Below, piece by piece: positions 1 through 6,805 of a stretch of 8,493 bases of DNA. This stretch comes from Gemmatimonadaceae bacterium. Lineage in GTDB: Bacteria > Gemmatimonadota > Gemmatimonadetes > Gemmatimonadales > Gemmatimonadaceae. The stretch is taken from contig JABFXM010000161.1 of assembly GCA_013361745.1 (NCBI GenBank), positions 1 through 8,493 on the forward strand, written 5' to 3'. A program made the translations under genes and the position numbers. Position 1 is the stretch's first letter. Each line of letters begins with the position of its first letter. Under the pieces are notes generated by a model. The model had not been told where the DNA came from, did no database searches, and worked only from the letters and a program-made list of their open reading frames with translations.

Positions 1-87
1 GAACTGCTGCTGCGCGTCCTCACGCACAACGTTGCGCTCCTCTGGCGCACCGTAGCAGGATTTCAACAGAGCAACAGAACAATCTAA
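1..87 (+). CDS. 3' end of a truncated gene, possibly a transposase
   Basis: Frame 1 is open from the first base and ends with TAA at 85-87, giving the last 28 residues of a protein whose start lies outside the window. The first sixteen or so codons use G or C in the third position almost throughout, as expected of real coding sequence here, while the last few codons are more AT-rich. The residues read ELLLRVLTHNVALLWRTV and then a short polar tail. A leucine-rich helix with an HN pair is common at the C-terminus of DDE transposases of the IS4/IS5 type, which is the only basis for that suggestion. Its position next to a recombinase gene is compatible with a mobile or rearranged region. The protein could equally be something unrelated, because 28 residues are too few for a firm family call. 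Confidence 0.45.
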   Translation, partial: ELLLRVLTHNVALLWRTVAGFQQSNRTI

Positions 88-269
88 TTAATTCGCAACT
101 AATCCAACCGTCGTAAACCCGAACCACCCGCCGCCGCGAGGGCTCAGGAAGCGCTTGACAGCCAAGCGGTTGCGCGACTGGGCAAAGGTGCGGCGCCGGT
201 GGCAACGCTGCAAGTAATGCGCAGCGCGGGCGGAGGATTGGACTGCGAGCGTGAGTCCCGCTGTTCGCG
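88..269. other. gap without a gene, 3' of the integron-type integrase
   Basis: No supported gene is seen. The first 30 bases are AT-rich compared with the rest of the window and could be the end of an insertion sequence, but no terminal inverted repeat can be identified with only one side available. A short inverted pair (165-173 with 202-209, one unpaired G) forms a weak stem. It is not flanked by the RYYYAAC and GTTRRRY boxes expected of an attC site. This is the side on which cassettes would lie if this integron had the reversed arrangement with cassettes downstream of intI, so it was examined for attC and none was found. Confidence 0.4.
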
Positions 270-1313
270 TCAACCACCAGCATCCAGCGGGCTCCGCACC
301 CCGCGACCGCCGCGATTCAGGACGTGGGTGTAGATCATCGTCGTCCGCACGTCGTTGTGGCCGAGGAGCTCCTGGACGGTGCGGATGTCGTAGCCGGACT
401 CGAGGAGATGGGTCGCGAAGGAGTGGCGGAAGGTGTGACAGGTCACCCGCTTCGCGATGCCGACGCGGAGGACGGCGTCGTGGACGGCGCGCTGGAGCAC
501 GGTCTCGTGCAGGTGGTGTCGCTGACGCTGCCCGGTCATGGGGTCGCGCCATGTGCGCGTCGCGGGGAAGACGTACTGCCAGCGCCACTCCTTTGCCGCG
601 TTCGGTGACTTGCGGGCGAGAGCGGGCGGGATCGGAGCGCGGCCCATCCCGCGCGCCAGGTCGTCATCGTGAAGCGCGCGGACGTCCTCGAGCTGGGCGC
701 CGAGGGGGATGCGGAGCGCGTCGGGGAGGACGGTGACGCGATCCTTCGCGCCCTTCCCTCCGCGGATCGTGAGCTCGCCGCGCTCCAGGTCGAGGTCCTT
801 CACGCGGAGGCGCAACGACTCGAGCAGGCGAAGGCCGGAGCCGTAAAGAAGGCTCGCGATCAGGCGCGGCGTCCCGTCCATCGCGTCGAGCACGCGGCGC
901 ACCTCGGCACGGGTCATCACTTCGGGGACGCGGCGCGCACGCTTGGCGGCGGCGACGCCCTCGATGGTCTCGAAGGGAAGGTGGAGGATGTCGCGATAGA
1001 GGAAGGCGAGCGCGGCCCGCGCCTGGTTCTGCGTCGACGCGCTCACCTTGTCGCGGACCGCGAGGGTCGAGAGGAAGGCCCGAAGGTCGGACGCGGTCAG
1101 CGTCCGCGGGTCGCGCCGCTGGTGAAAGGCGATGAACCGGCGCACCCACGCGACGTACGCGTCCTCCGTGCGGCGGCTGTAATGGCGGAGCCTGACCTCG
1201 ACGCGAATCTGCTCGAGCAGCGCGCGCGGCGTGAGCGGAGGCGGCGTTCCGAGCGCGGGGCCGTCATGGTGGATGGTGTCGGTCGCTTCGCTCTCCATCG
1301 CTGGACGGAGCAT
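270..1313 (-). CDS. intI: integron-type tyrosine recombinase (IntI-like integrase)
   Basis: This 347-residue protein is a site-specific tyrosine recombinase. An N-terminal SAM-like core-binding domain spans about residues 28-125. The catalytic domain carries R162 (GSGLRLLE), a beta-hairpin lysine in GGKGAKDR (187 or 190), H293 and R296 ([14 protein letters not shown]), H319 (LLGHND) and the nucleophile Y328 ([13 protein letters not shown]). Residues about 225-266 ([15 protein letters not shown], then [12 protein letters not shown]) match the additional domain that separates integron integrases from XerC/XerD, and the ending [10 protein letters not shown] is also typical of IntI. The family recombines attI and attC sites to capture and shuffle gene cassettes. 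Length is close to that of IntI1 (337). A second in-frame ATG at 1298 is possible; neither start has a clear Shine-Dalgarno. The gene lies 45 bp downstream of rnd on the same strand, leaving little room for a conventional attI site. No attC or cassette was found, so it may be a solitary or remnant integrase. Confidence 0.9.
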   Translation of the reverse strand: MLRPAMESEATDTIHHDGPALGTPPPLTPRALLEQIRVEVRLRHYSRRTEDAYVAWVRRFIAFHQRRDPRTLTASDLRAFLSTLAVRDKVSASTQNQARAALAFLYRDILHLPFETIEGVAAAKRARRVPEVMTRAEVRRVLDAMDGTPRLIASLLYGSGLRLLESLRLRVKDLDLERGELTIRGGKGAKDRVTVLPDALRIPLGAQLEDVRALHDDDLARGMGRAPIPPALARKSPNAAKEWRWQYVFPATRTWRDPMTGQRQRHHLHETVLQRAVHDAVLRVGIAKRVTCHTFRHSFATHLLESGYDIRTVQELLGHNDVRTTMIYTHVLNRGGRGVRSPLDAGG

Positions 1314-1319
1314 CGCGAG

Positions 1320-1350
1320 CGGGCGGGACGCGTCATCGTTTTCCCGCCCG
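1320..1350 (-). promoter_or_regulatory. stem-loop between rnd and intI
   Basis: A perfect 9-bp stem (CGGGCGGGA at 1320-1328 with TCCCGCCCG at 1342-1350) encloses a 13-nt loop. On the minus strand the stem ends 6 nt before the intI ATG, where a ribosome binding site would normally lie. No T-run follows it, so it is not a standard intrinsic terminator. It could act as an RNA structure ending or protecting the rnd message, or restrict translation of intI. Both roles are inference. Short GC-rich stems are common in DNA of this composition. Confidence 0.45.
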
Positions 1351-1358
1351 GTGGAGCG

Positions 1359-2792
1359 TCAGCCGTCGCGGTAGGGAGACCGCTCCTCGTCGTCCGCGGA
1401 AGGACGCGGGTCGCTTCCGCCCGGCGCGGCGCTTCCGCTCTCCGAGACGCTTCCGCCCTGTGGCGTGCTCCCGCCTTGGGGTTCGCTCCCGCCGCCCGGG
1501 CCACGTCGCCCCCGGCCGCCGCGTCGACGGGGACGCGAGCGCTCGCTGCCGCTGTCACCGGCGCCACCGCCGCTCTCCTCGCCCTCCCCCTCGGCGTCCT
1601 TGCTCTCGCCACCGCGCGCGACGTTCGCCTTCCCGCCAACGTTAGGCAGCGACGCGATCGCGGCGACCGCGGCGTCGCCGAATTCCGCGATCTGCCAGCG
1701 GCGCAGCTCGGGGATCTCGCTCAGCTCCTCGACGCTGCGCGGGACACGGCGCGCGATCGCCTCGAGACGGTCGCGCGAGCCGAGGACGCCGGGGTCGAGG
1801 TCGAGTCGCTTCGCGGCCTCGTCGCGGACGGTGCGGAGTGCGGAGACACGCGCGTCGAAGTCGGGGTCCTTGTCCCAGCGGGGCGCTCGCGGGAAGCGCG
1901 GGAGGTCGGCGTCGGGGACGGCGAGTCCGCGGGCGACGGCGTCGAGGATCTCGCTCGCGTGACGCTCGCCGATCCCGCGCGGCATCCCCTTGATCGACAT
2001 GAGCGCCTTCGCGTCGGCGGGACGGGTGCGCGAGATCTCCATCAGCGTCTCGTTGCCGACGACGCGGAAGGTGGAGCGATCGAGCTCCTTCGCGAGGGCG
2101 TCGCGCCATTGCACGAGCTCACGGAAGAGCGCGAGCTCGCGGCGGTCGAGGTCGCGCGCGCCCTTGATGCGCAGGAAGCCGAGCGACGGATCCTCGGGCT
2201 CCCAGCGCGTTCCCTCGAGCCGCGCGAACTCCTCCTTCGCCCACTCGAGGCGTCCCTTCTGGGCGAGCTCGTGATGCAGCTTGTCGCGCAGGTCGAGCAG
2301 GTACATGGTGTCCTGCGCGGCGTAGGCGAGCATGTCGGTCGTCAGCGGTCGCATCGACCAGTCGGCGCGCTGATGCTTCTTGTCGAGCGTGACGCCGAAA
2401 TGCTTCTCGAGGAGCGCGGCGAGTCCGAACGCCTTGTAGCCGAGGAGCTGCGCGGCGATGCGGGTGTCGAAGATGTTGCGGATGTGCCACCCGTAGTCCT
2501 GCTGCAGGAGACGCAGGTCGTAGTCGGCGTCGTGGAAGACGACTTCGACGCCCGGGTCCTCGGCGAGCTTCCCGATGCCGGCGGGGGTGCCGATCGGCAG
2601 CGGGTCGATCACCGCGTGATGCTCGCGCGTCGAGAGCTGCAGGAGATAGACGCGATCGACGAAGCGATGAAAGCTCGCGCCCTCGGTGTCGAGGGCGACC
2701 TGCTTCGTGTGCGCGATCGCGCGCTCGAAGCGTTCGAGCTCCTCGTGAGTGTCGAGATAGAGCGCGTCGTGCGGGATGTCCGGTCGTGCCAC
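1359..2792 (-). CDS. rnd: ribonuclease D with low-complexity Gly/Ser/Arg tail
   Basis: This is a 477-residue 3'-5' exoribonuclease of the DEDDy family, which trims 3' ends of tRNA precursors and other structured RNAs in the cytoplasm. Exo I is LDTEGASF with D35 and E37, Exo II is FHDADYDLRLL with D92, and Exo III is YAAQDTMYL with Y157 and D161, so all metal-binding residues are present. An HRDC RNA-binding domain covers about 215-292, and a further helical region runs to about 387. Residues 388-477 are unlike E. coli RNase D (375 residues): an acidic Gly/Glu/Ser stretch, an RGG-like basic patch (RPRRRGGRGRRGPGGG), then imperfect GGS/PQGGS repeats. The GTG start at 2792 is chosen because GGAGG lies 5 nt upstream and the conserved domain begins about ten residues later; GTG at 2795 is the alternative. 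The open frame extends back to 3725, but that part is antisense to the neighbouring transporter gene and is not coding. Divergent from that transporter gene. Confidence 0.92.
   Translation of the reverse strand: MARPDIPHDALYLDTHEELERFERAIAHTKQVALDTEGASFHRFVDRVYLLQLSTREHHAVIDPLPIGTPAGIGKLAEDPGVEVVFHDADYDLRLLQQDYGWHIRNIFDTRIAAQLLGYKAFGLAALLEKHFGVTLDKKHQRADWSMRPLTTDMLAYAAQDTMYLLDLRDKLHHELAQKGRLEWAKEEFARLEGTRWEPEDPSLGFLRIKGARDLDRRELALFRELVQWRDALAKELDRSTFRVVGNETLMEISRTRPADAKALMSIKGMPRGIGERHASEILDAVARGLAVPDADLPRFPRAPRWDKDPDFDARVSALRTVRDEAAKRLDLDPGVLGSRDRLEAIARRVPRSVEELSEIPELRRWQIAEFGDAAVAAIASLPNVGGKANVARGGESKDAEGEGEESGGGAGDSGSERSRPRRRGGRGRRGPGGGSEPQGGSTPQGGSVSESGSAAPGGSDPRPSADDEERSPYRDG
1640..1647 (+). 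repeat. octamer CGTTAGGC, copy 1
   Basis: Lies within rnd, which is read on the opposite strand. There the codons are CCT AAC GTT (Pro-Asn-Val), so this copy does not make a TTA codon. It shows that the plus-strand orientation is kept even in a minus-strand gene. Confidence 0.8.
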
Positions 2793-2879
2793 CACGTCCT
2801 CCGTGAGAGGTGCTCCCTTCCTCGATGTCGCCGCCGACCGTAATGTAGCGCGGGTACCCTCCTTGCTTCCAACGCGGCC
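2793..2879. promoter_or_regulatory. divergent intergenic region with possible promoters
   Basis: This 87-bp gap separates rnd (minus) from the AI-2E-family gene (plus) and must hold or overlap the promoters of both unless transcription starts inside a gene. On the minus strand TTGGAA (2872-2867) and TACATT (2847-2842) are separated by 19 bp, each matching four of six sigma-70 consensus bases; the spacing is longer than ideal. GGAGG for rnd is at its left edge. An 8-bp palindrome GGGTACCC lies at 2852-2859 between the putative boxes. No clear plus-strand promoter or ribosome binding site was found for the transporter. The promoter call is weak. Confidence 0.3.
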
Positions 2880-4256
2880 ATGACCGACCCGACGAACCCG
2901 CCCGGCGCGCCTCGCGACCCGGGCGTTCCGAGCGTGACCGCGGTACCCACCGTTCCCGCGAGCGCGACGTCGAGCGGGGTACCGGAGGCGCTCGTCCATC
3001 ACGAGCGGCGGAGGCGCGTCGTCGGGTGGCAGAGCCGCGACATCCTGCGCGCGGCGGCGCTGGTGGTCGCGATGTACATCGCGCTGCGGCTGCTCTGGGT
3101 CGCGCAGGAGATCGTCTTCGTCGTCTTCCTCGGGACGTTGTTCGGGCTCGCGGTGTCGTCGGCGGTCGACCGGCTGCAGCGGTTCCGGATCCCGCGCGGC
3201 GTCGGCGCGGGTCTGACGGTGATCGGCTTCCTCGCGATCCTCGGCGGCTTCGGGGCGTGGATGGCGCCGACGCTGCGCGCGCAGAGCAGAGAGCTGCGCG
3301 CCCGACTGCCGCAGGCGATGGAGAAGGCGGAGCAGTGGGTGAACCGCCATCAGAATGGTCTGGTCGGGCTGCTGCTCGGCAAGAGTGAGAGCGCGGGGCC
3401 GGACACGGTACGCGTCGCGGCGCGGGACAGCACGACGGGCTCCGGGCGAGACAGCACGCGCGTCATCGCGCGCGACTCCACCGCGGTCGCGGCGCCCGTC
3501 GCCGCCAATGACGCGACGCGGGATTCGGCGAGGATCGCGTCGGCGGAGGACAACGGGAAGGTCTCGCTCAAGGAACGCATCGGGTCGAAGATGGGCGGCG
3601 TCTCCCGCTATCTCTTCCCCTTCCTCTCCTCGACGCTCGCCGTGTTCGGAGGGCTGCTGCTCATCATCTTCCTCTCGATCTACATCGCGGCCGAGCCGTC
3701 GCTGTACCGGAGCGGGATCATGCACCTGTTTCCCCGGCGCGCGCGGGCGCGCGCGGATCAGGTGCTCGGCGCGATGGCGATCGCGCTGCGGAAGTGGCTG
3801 GTGACGCAGCTCATCGCGATGGCCGTCATCGGCGGGGTGAGCACGATCGTGCTGCTGATCATGCGGGTGAAGGCGGCGGTCGCGTTAGGCATCCTCGCCG
3901 GGCTGTTCGAGTTCATCCCGACGGTCGGTCCGATCCTGAGCTCGATCCCGGCGATCGCGATGGGGTTCATCGACTCGCCGGAGAAGGCGCTCGCGATCGC
4001 GATCGCGTACATTCTCATCCAGTTCCTCGAGAACCACATCCTGATCCCGCTGCTCATGCGCGGCGGGGTGGACCTGCCGCCGGCACTGACGGTGGTGACG
4101 CAGGCGGTGATGGCGCTCGTCTTCGGGTTCCTCGGCCTGATGGTGGCGGTGCCGCTGCTCGCGGCGGTGATGGTGCCGGTGAAGATGCTCTACGTGGAGG
4201 GCGTGGTCGGCGATCCGATGCAGCCGCTCGACGAGGGAGAGGACGACGATCGATGA
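2880..4256 (+). CDS. AI-2E family (PF01594-type) membrane transporter
   Basis: This 458-residue polytopic inner-membrane protein belongs to the AI-2E/UPF0118 family, whose members include TqsA and PerM and are proposed to export small molecules or ions; the substrate cannot be told from sequence. Membrane segments are visible at about 57-76 and 78-97 (the first two), 110-130, 250-272, 305-328, 332-365 (with GLFEFIPTVGPILSSIP, the family's most conserved motif), 370-392 and 402-438. The N-terminus is Pro/Thr-rich and cytosolic in style, and the C-terminus ends in an acidic DEGEDDD cluster. Between the third and fourth segments is a polar insert of about 60 residues (167-227) holding RDST at 182, 190 and 198 and RDSA at 214, an eight-residue period. 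Family members are usually near 350 residues, so the insert and N-terminal extension explain the extra length. The ATG at 2880 has no clear ribosome binding site. Its stop overlaps the next start (ATGA). Confidence 0.9.
   Translation: MTDPTNPPGAPRDPGVPSVTAVPTVPASATSSGVPEALVHHERRRRVVGWQSRDILRAAALVVAMYIALRLLWVAQEIVFVVFLGTLFGLAVSSAVDRLQRFRIPRGVGAGLTVIGFLAILGGFGAWMAPTLRAQSRELRARLPQAMEKAEQWVNRHQNGLVGLLLGKSESAGPDTVRVAARDSTTGSGRDSTRVIARDSTAVAAPVAANDATRDSARIASAEDNGKVSLKERIGSKMGGVSRYLFPFLSSTLAVFGGLLLIIFLSIYIAAEPSLYRSGIMHLFPRRARARADQVLGAMAIALRKWLVTQLIAMAVIGGVSTIVLLIMRVKAAVALGILAGLFEFIPTVGPILSSIPAIAMGFIDSPEKALAIAIAYILIQFLENHILIPLLMRGGVDLPPALTVVTQAVMALVFGFLGLMVAVPLLAAVMVPVKMLYVEGVVGDPMQPLDEGEDDDR
3883..3890 (+). 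repeat. octamer CGTTAGGC, copy 2
   Basis: Lies within the AI-2E-family gene and encodes Ala-Leu-Gly with the leucine as TTA, a codon otherwise not noticed in this gene, shortly before its most conserved membrane motif. Confidence 0.8.
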
Positions 4257-5254
4257 TCGACGAGGGCGGGAGTGCCCCGTTCAGCCTTCCGCTCCTCCTC
4301 CGCTTCCCCGCCCTCGCCTGGATGCCGCGCGTGCGGCTCGGCACCTTCCCGACGCCGGTGCAGGAGGCGACGCTTCCGAACGGCGAGACGCTGTGGATCA
4401 AGCGCGACGATCGCTCCGGCGTACCGTTAGGCGGGAACAAGGTGCGGTCGCTCGAGTTCCTGCTCGCGGGGGTTCGGCGGGGGGACGCGGTCGTCACGAC
4501 GGGCGCGCGCGGCTCGACGCACGCCCTCGCGACGGCGATCTACGGCAGGGCGCTCGGCGCGCGCGTCACCGTGGTGCGCTGGCCGCAGGAGATGAACGAC
4601 GACGCGGTGAAGGTGGAGGCGGCGATCCGGCGCACGGCGTTCGAGACGCGCGACCGGCGCACCGCGGTCGGGGCGCTGTTCGACGCCGCGGTGGTGCGAT
4701 TCGTCCGGCATGCGCACTGGGTGCCGCCGGGCGGGACGTCGCCGCGGGGCGCGCTCGGCCACGTCAACGCCGCGCTCGAGCTCGCGGAGCAGATCGCGGC
4801 GGGGCGACTGCCCTCGCCGGGGCGGGTGGTGGTGCCGTTAGGCAGCGGGGGGACGGCGGCGGGACTCGCGCTCGGATTGGCGATCGCGGGGGTGGACGCG
4901 ACCGTGCTCGCGGTGACCGTCGCGCCGGGGATCGTCGCGAACCGGCGGCGGGTGCTCGCGGTGGCGCGGCGAACGGCACGACTCATCGAGCGGACGGCGG
5001 GGGTGAAGGTCCCGCGTCCCGAGCCGGCGCGGATCGTCGTCGATCGCGAGCAGTACGGGGGCGCTTACGGAAGGGCGACGGAGGCGGGGCGAGCGGCGGC
5101 ACACTGGATCGAGAGCACGGCGGGGATCCCGGTCGACGCGACGTACAGCGCGAAGGCGCTCGCGGCGGCGATGTCGCCGACCCTCGCAGGCGGGACGAGC
5201 AGAAAGGGCCCGTCGCTGTTCTGGCTGACGTTCGACGCGAGAGCGCTGCGGTGA
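4253..5254 (+). CDS. PLP-dependent D-cysteine desulfhydrase / ACC deaminase-like protein
   Basis: This 333-residue fold-type II PLP enzyme resembles D-cysteine desulfhydrase and 1-aminocyclopropane-1-carboxylate deaminase. The PLP-binding lysine is K63 in LGGNKVRSLEFL. GSTH (87-90) takes the place of the usual SNH substrate loop, with Thr for Asn. GSGGTAAGL (197-205) is the phosphate-binding loop. YGRATEAG (272-279) and VDATYSAKAL (294-303) match the family's YGxPTEAG and DPVYTGKA motifs. The usual C-terminal TGG is not recognisable; the end reads LFWLTFDAR. These departures make the exact substrate uncertain, and both desulfhydrase and deaminase activity remain possible. The ATG at 4253 overlaps the transporter's stop codon, and GGGAGAGG lies about 7 nt upstream, so translation is probably coupled. 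Cotranscription could mean that the transporter moves a substrate or product of this enzyme, which is inference. Two TTA codons, both in CGTTAGGC, fall in its two cofactor-binding loops. Confidence 0.85.
   Translation: MIDEGGSAPFSLPLLLRFPALAWMPRVRLGTFPTPVQEATLPNGETLWIKRDDRSGVPLGGNKVRSLEFLLAGVRRGDAVVTTGARGSTHALATAIYGRALGARVTVVRWPQEMNDDAVKVEAAIRRTAFETRDRRTAVGALFDAAVVRFVRHAHWVPPGGTSPRGALGHVNAALELAEQIAAGRLPSPGRVVVPLGSGGTAAGLALGLAIAGVDATVLAVTVAPGIVANRRRVLAVARRTARLIERTAGVKVPRPEPARIVVDREQYGGAYGRATEAGRAAAHWIESTAGIPVDATYSAKALAAAMSPTLAGGTSRKGPSLFWLTFDARALR
4425..4432 (+). repeat. octamer CGTTAGGC, copy 3
   Basis: Lies within the PLP-dependent enzyme and encodes Pro-Leu-Gly (leucine TTA) just before the cofactor lysine K63. 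Confidence 0.8.
4836..4843 (+). repeat. octamer CGTTAGGC, copy 4
   Basis: Lies within the same PLP-dependent enzyme and encodes Pro-Leu-Gly (leucine TTA) at the start of the phosphate-binding loop GSGG. Confidence 0.8.
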
Positions 5255-5257
5255 TCG

Positions 5258-5302
5258 ACCGGCAACCGACAACCGGCGACTGACAACCGGCAACCGACAA
5301 CC
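5258..5302. repeat. 17-bp direct repeat before the hydrolase gene
   Basis: The sequence accggcaaccgacaacc occurs perfectly at 5258-5274 and again at 5286-5302, a period of 28 bp. The 11-bp spacer (5275-5285) is itself similar, containing cggcgactgaca. The repeat fills nearly the whole gap between two plus-strand genes and occupies the place where a ribosome binding site for the downstream ATG (5308) should be; no Shine-Dalgarno is present. It may be a regulatory protein site or a remnant of a simple-sequence expansion. Nothing here tells these apart. Confidence 0.75.
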
Positions 5303-5307
5303 AATCG

Positions 5308-6105
5308 ATGTCCGAGATCGCTGAGCGGCCCTTCGGCCTGGCACACGAGGAGGCGGGAGAGGGAGTGCCCGTCATCCTGATCCACGGATTCCCGCACGAC
5401 CACACGCTGTGGACGGCGCAGCTGACGGCGCTCGAGGGGCATTGCCGAGTGATCGCGCCGGATCTGCGCGGCTTCGGCGCGTCGGTCGCGACGCCGCCGT
5501 ACACCATCGATCGCTACGCGGACGACATCGTCGCGTTGATGGATCGGCTGCTGATCGAGCGCGCGGTGATCGGCGGGCTGTCGATGGGCGGGTACGTCGC
5601 CTTCTCGATGTGGCGCCGGCACCGGGCGCGCTTCCGTGGGCTCATGCTCGTCGACACGAAGTCGGGAGCGGACGGGGACGAGGTGAAGAAGCGACGCATG
5701 CAGCAGATCGAGATCGCGCAGCGCGAGGGGATGGCGGTGCTCGCGCCGAGGCTGATCGATACCGCGGTGAGCGCGCGGACGCGCGAGCGTCATCCCGACG
5801 TCGCGGAGCGCGTGCTCGCGATGATGACGCGCCAGCCCGTGGACGGCGTGGTCGGCGCGCTGCAGGCGATGCTGCGCCGCGCGGACTCGACGCCGACGCT
5901 GAAGACGATCGACGTTCCGACGCTGATCATCGTCGGCCAGGAAGACGTGGCGACGCCGGTGGACGAAGCGCGGAAGATGCATGACGCGATCGCGGGGAGC
6001 ACGCTCGAGATCATCGAGGGCGCGGGACACCTGAGCAACCTCGAGCGTCCAGCGGCGGTGAATCACGTCATGTCGGAGTTCATCGGGCGTCTGATTTACG
6101 CCTGA
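5308..6105 (+). CDS. alpha/beta hydrolase
   Basis: This 265-residue soluble hydrolase has the full alpha/beta-hydrolase fold signature. HGFP (26-29) is the oxyanion-hole loop, DLRGFGAS (52-59) follows strand 4, and the nucleophile is S92 in GGLSMGGYVA. The acid is probably D213 in IIVGQEDVATP, and the catalytic histidine is H241 in GAGHLSNLERP. There is no signal peptide, so it should act in the cytoplasm. Length and layout are like small esterases and pimeloyl-ester or enol-lactone hydrolases of the BioH/PcaD type, but the cap region (about 118-195) gives no substrate clue and a specific function should not be assigned. The ATG at 5308 follows the 17-bp repeat directly and has no ribosome binding site. 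It lies 53 bp after the PLP enzyme and may be in the same transcript. Confidence 0.9.
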   Translation: MSEIAERPFGLAHEEAGEGVPVILIHGFPHDHTLWTAQLTALEGHCRVIAPDLRGFGASVATPPYTIDRYADDIVALMDRLLIERAVIGGLSMGGYVAFSMWRRHRARFRGLMLVDTKSGADGDEVKKRRMQQIEIAQREGMAVLAPRLIDTAVSARTRERHPDVAERVLAMMTRQPVDGVVGALQAMLRRADSTPTLKTIDVPTLIIVGQEDVATPVDEARKMHDAIAGSTLEIIEGAGHLSNLERPAAVNHVMSEFIGRLIYA

Positions 6106-6172
6106 GCGGAAAGCCGTTAGCGTTACTGCACCACGCGCGGCCCGTACGCGCTTCCACTCCGATACCGACGAC

Positions 6173-6790
6173 GTGACCGCTCCCGCCAATCAACCGATCT
6201 CCGCCAGCGAGCAGTCGACCGCCGCGCGCTGGGGCGCCGTGCTCTTCCGCAATCGCGGATGGCTGCCGGTGCTCTTCCTCATCGTTCCGCTCGTCGCGCC
6301 CGGCCATCTCTCGGCGCGGCGGTGGATCATCGGCGCGATCGTGATCGCGATCGGCGAGGCGATCCGTCTCGCGGGGGTCGCGGCCGCGGGGACGGTGACG
6401 CGCCGCCGCTCGCGCAACGTCCAGCGGCTGGTGACGTACGGGATCTTCGCGTGGGTGCGAAACCCGCTCTACGTCGGAAACTTCATCGTCTGGATGGGCT
6501 TCGCGGTGATCTCGGGAGTGCTCTGGTTCATCCCCGTGGCCGCGGTGATCTTCGCGATCGAGTACACGCTGATCGTGCGCTACGAGGAAGGCGTGCTCGA
6601 GTCGATCTTCGGCGAGGAGTACCTCGCGTACAAGCGGCGGACGCCGCGCTGGTTTCCTCGGCCGCCGGCGGTGAAGGAGAGCGGAGAGCACCATTGGGGA
6701 GAAGCGTGGAGGAGCGAGATCTCGACGCTGCTGCAGTACGTGGTGCTGGTGGCGTTGTTCATCGCGAAGGATCGGTATTTCTACAGGTAG
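6173..6790 (+). CDS. isoprenylcysteine carboxyl methyltransferase-like membrane protein
   Basis: This 205-residue membrane protein has hydrophobic segments at about 30-46, 50-74, 104-132 (probably a re-entrant pair) and 184-198. The conserved core is VRNPLYVGN (95-103) followed by RYEEGVLESIFGEEYLAY (136-153) and RRTPRWFP (155-162). This is the C-terminal signature shared by isoprenylcysteine carboxyl methyltransferases and phospholipid N-methyltransferases, in which these segments build the S-adenosylmethionine site. Bacteria generally lack prenylated CAAX proteins, so the substrate is probably a lipid or other small hydrophobic molecule; this is inference. The start is GTG at 6173. No Shine-Dalgarno precedes it and no nearer ATG exists, so the start is less certain than the frame. 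The 67-bp gap before it holds near-matches to the window's octamer (CGTTAGCG at 6115) but no clear terminator. A structured repeat begins 16 bp after the stop. Confidence 0.85.
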   Translation: MTAPANQPISASEQSTAARWGAVLFRNRGWLPVLFLIVPLVAPGHLSARRWIIGAIVIAIGEAIRLAGVAAAGTVTRRRSRNVQRLVTYGIFAWVRNPLYVGNFIVWMGFAVISGVLWFIPVAAVIFAIEYTLIVRYEEGVLESIFGEEYLAYKRRTPRWFPRPPAVKESGEHHWGEAWRSEISTLLQYVVLVALFIAKDRYFYR

Positions 6791-6805
6791 GGGCTTTTCG
6801 AACCG

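Noticed and set aside
165..209. Possible attC site downstream of intI
   Set aside because: An inverted pair with one bulged G is present, but RYYYAAC and GTTRRRY boxes are absent at its ends and the stem is short.
669..2843. A 724-codon open frame on the plus strand
   Set aside because: It is antisense to intI and rnd, both of which have intact family motifs. Its translation is Arg/Ala/Glu-rich with no domain, as expected for a shadow frame in GC-rich DNA.
2853..2983. Three GGTACC hexamers within 131 bp
   Set aside because: GGTACC is a short palindrome and two copies lie in coding sequence in different contexts. There is no spacing rule to suggest an operator.
2793..3725. N-terminal extension of the rnd open frame by more than 300 codons
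   Set aside because: The extension is antisense to the AI-2E-family gene and has Arg/Glu/Pro-rich shadow composition. A GTG with GGAGG at the right distance marks the real start.
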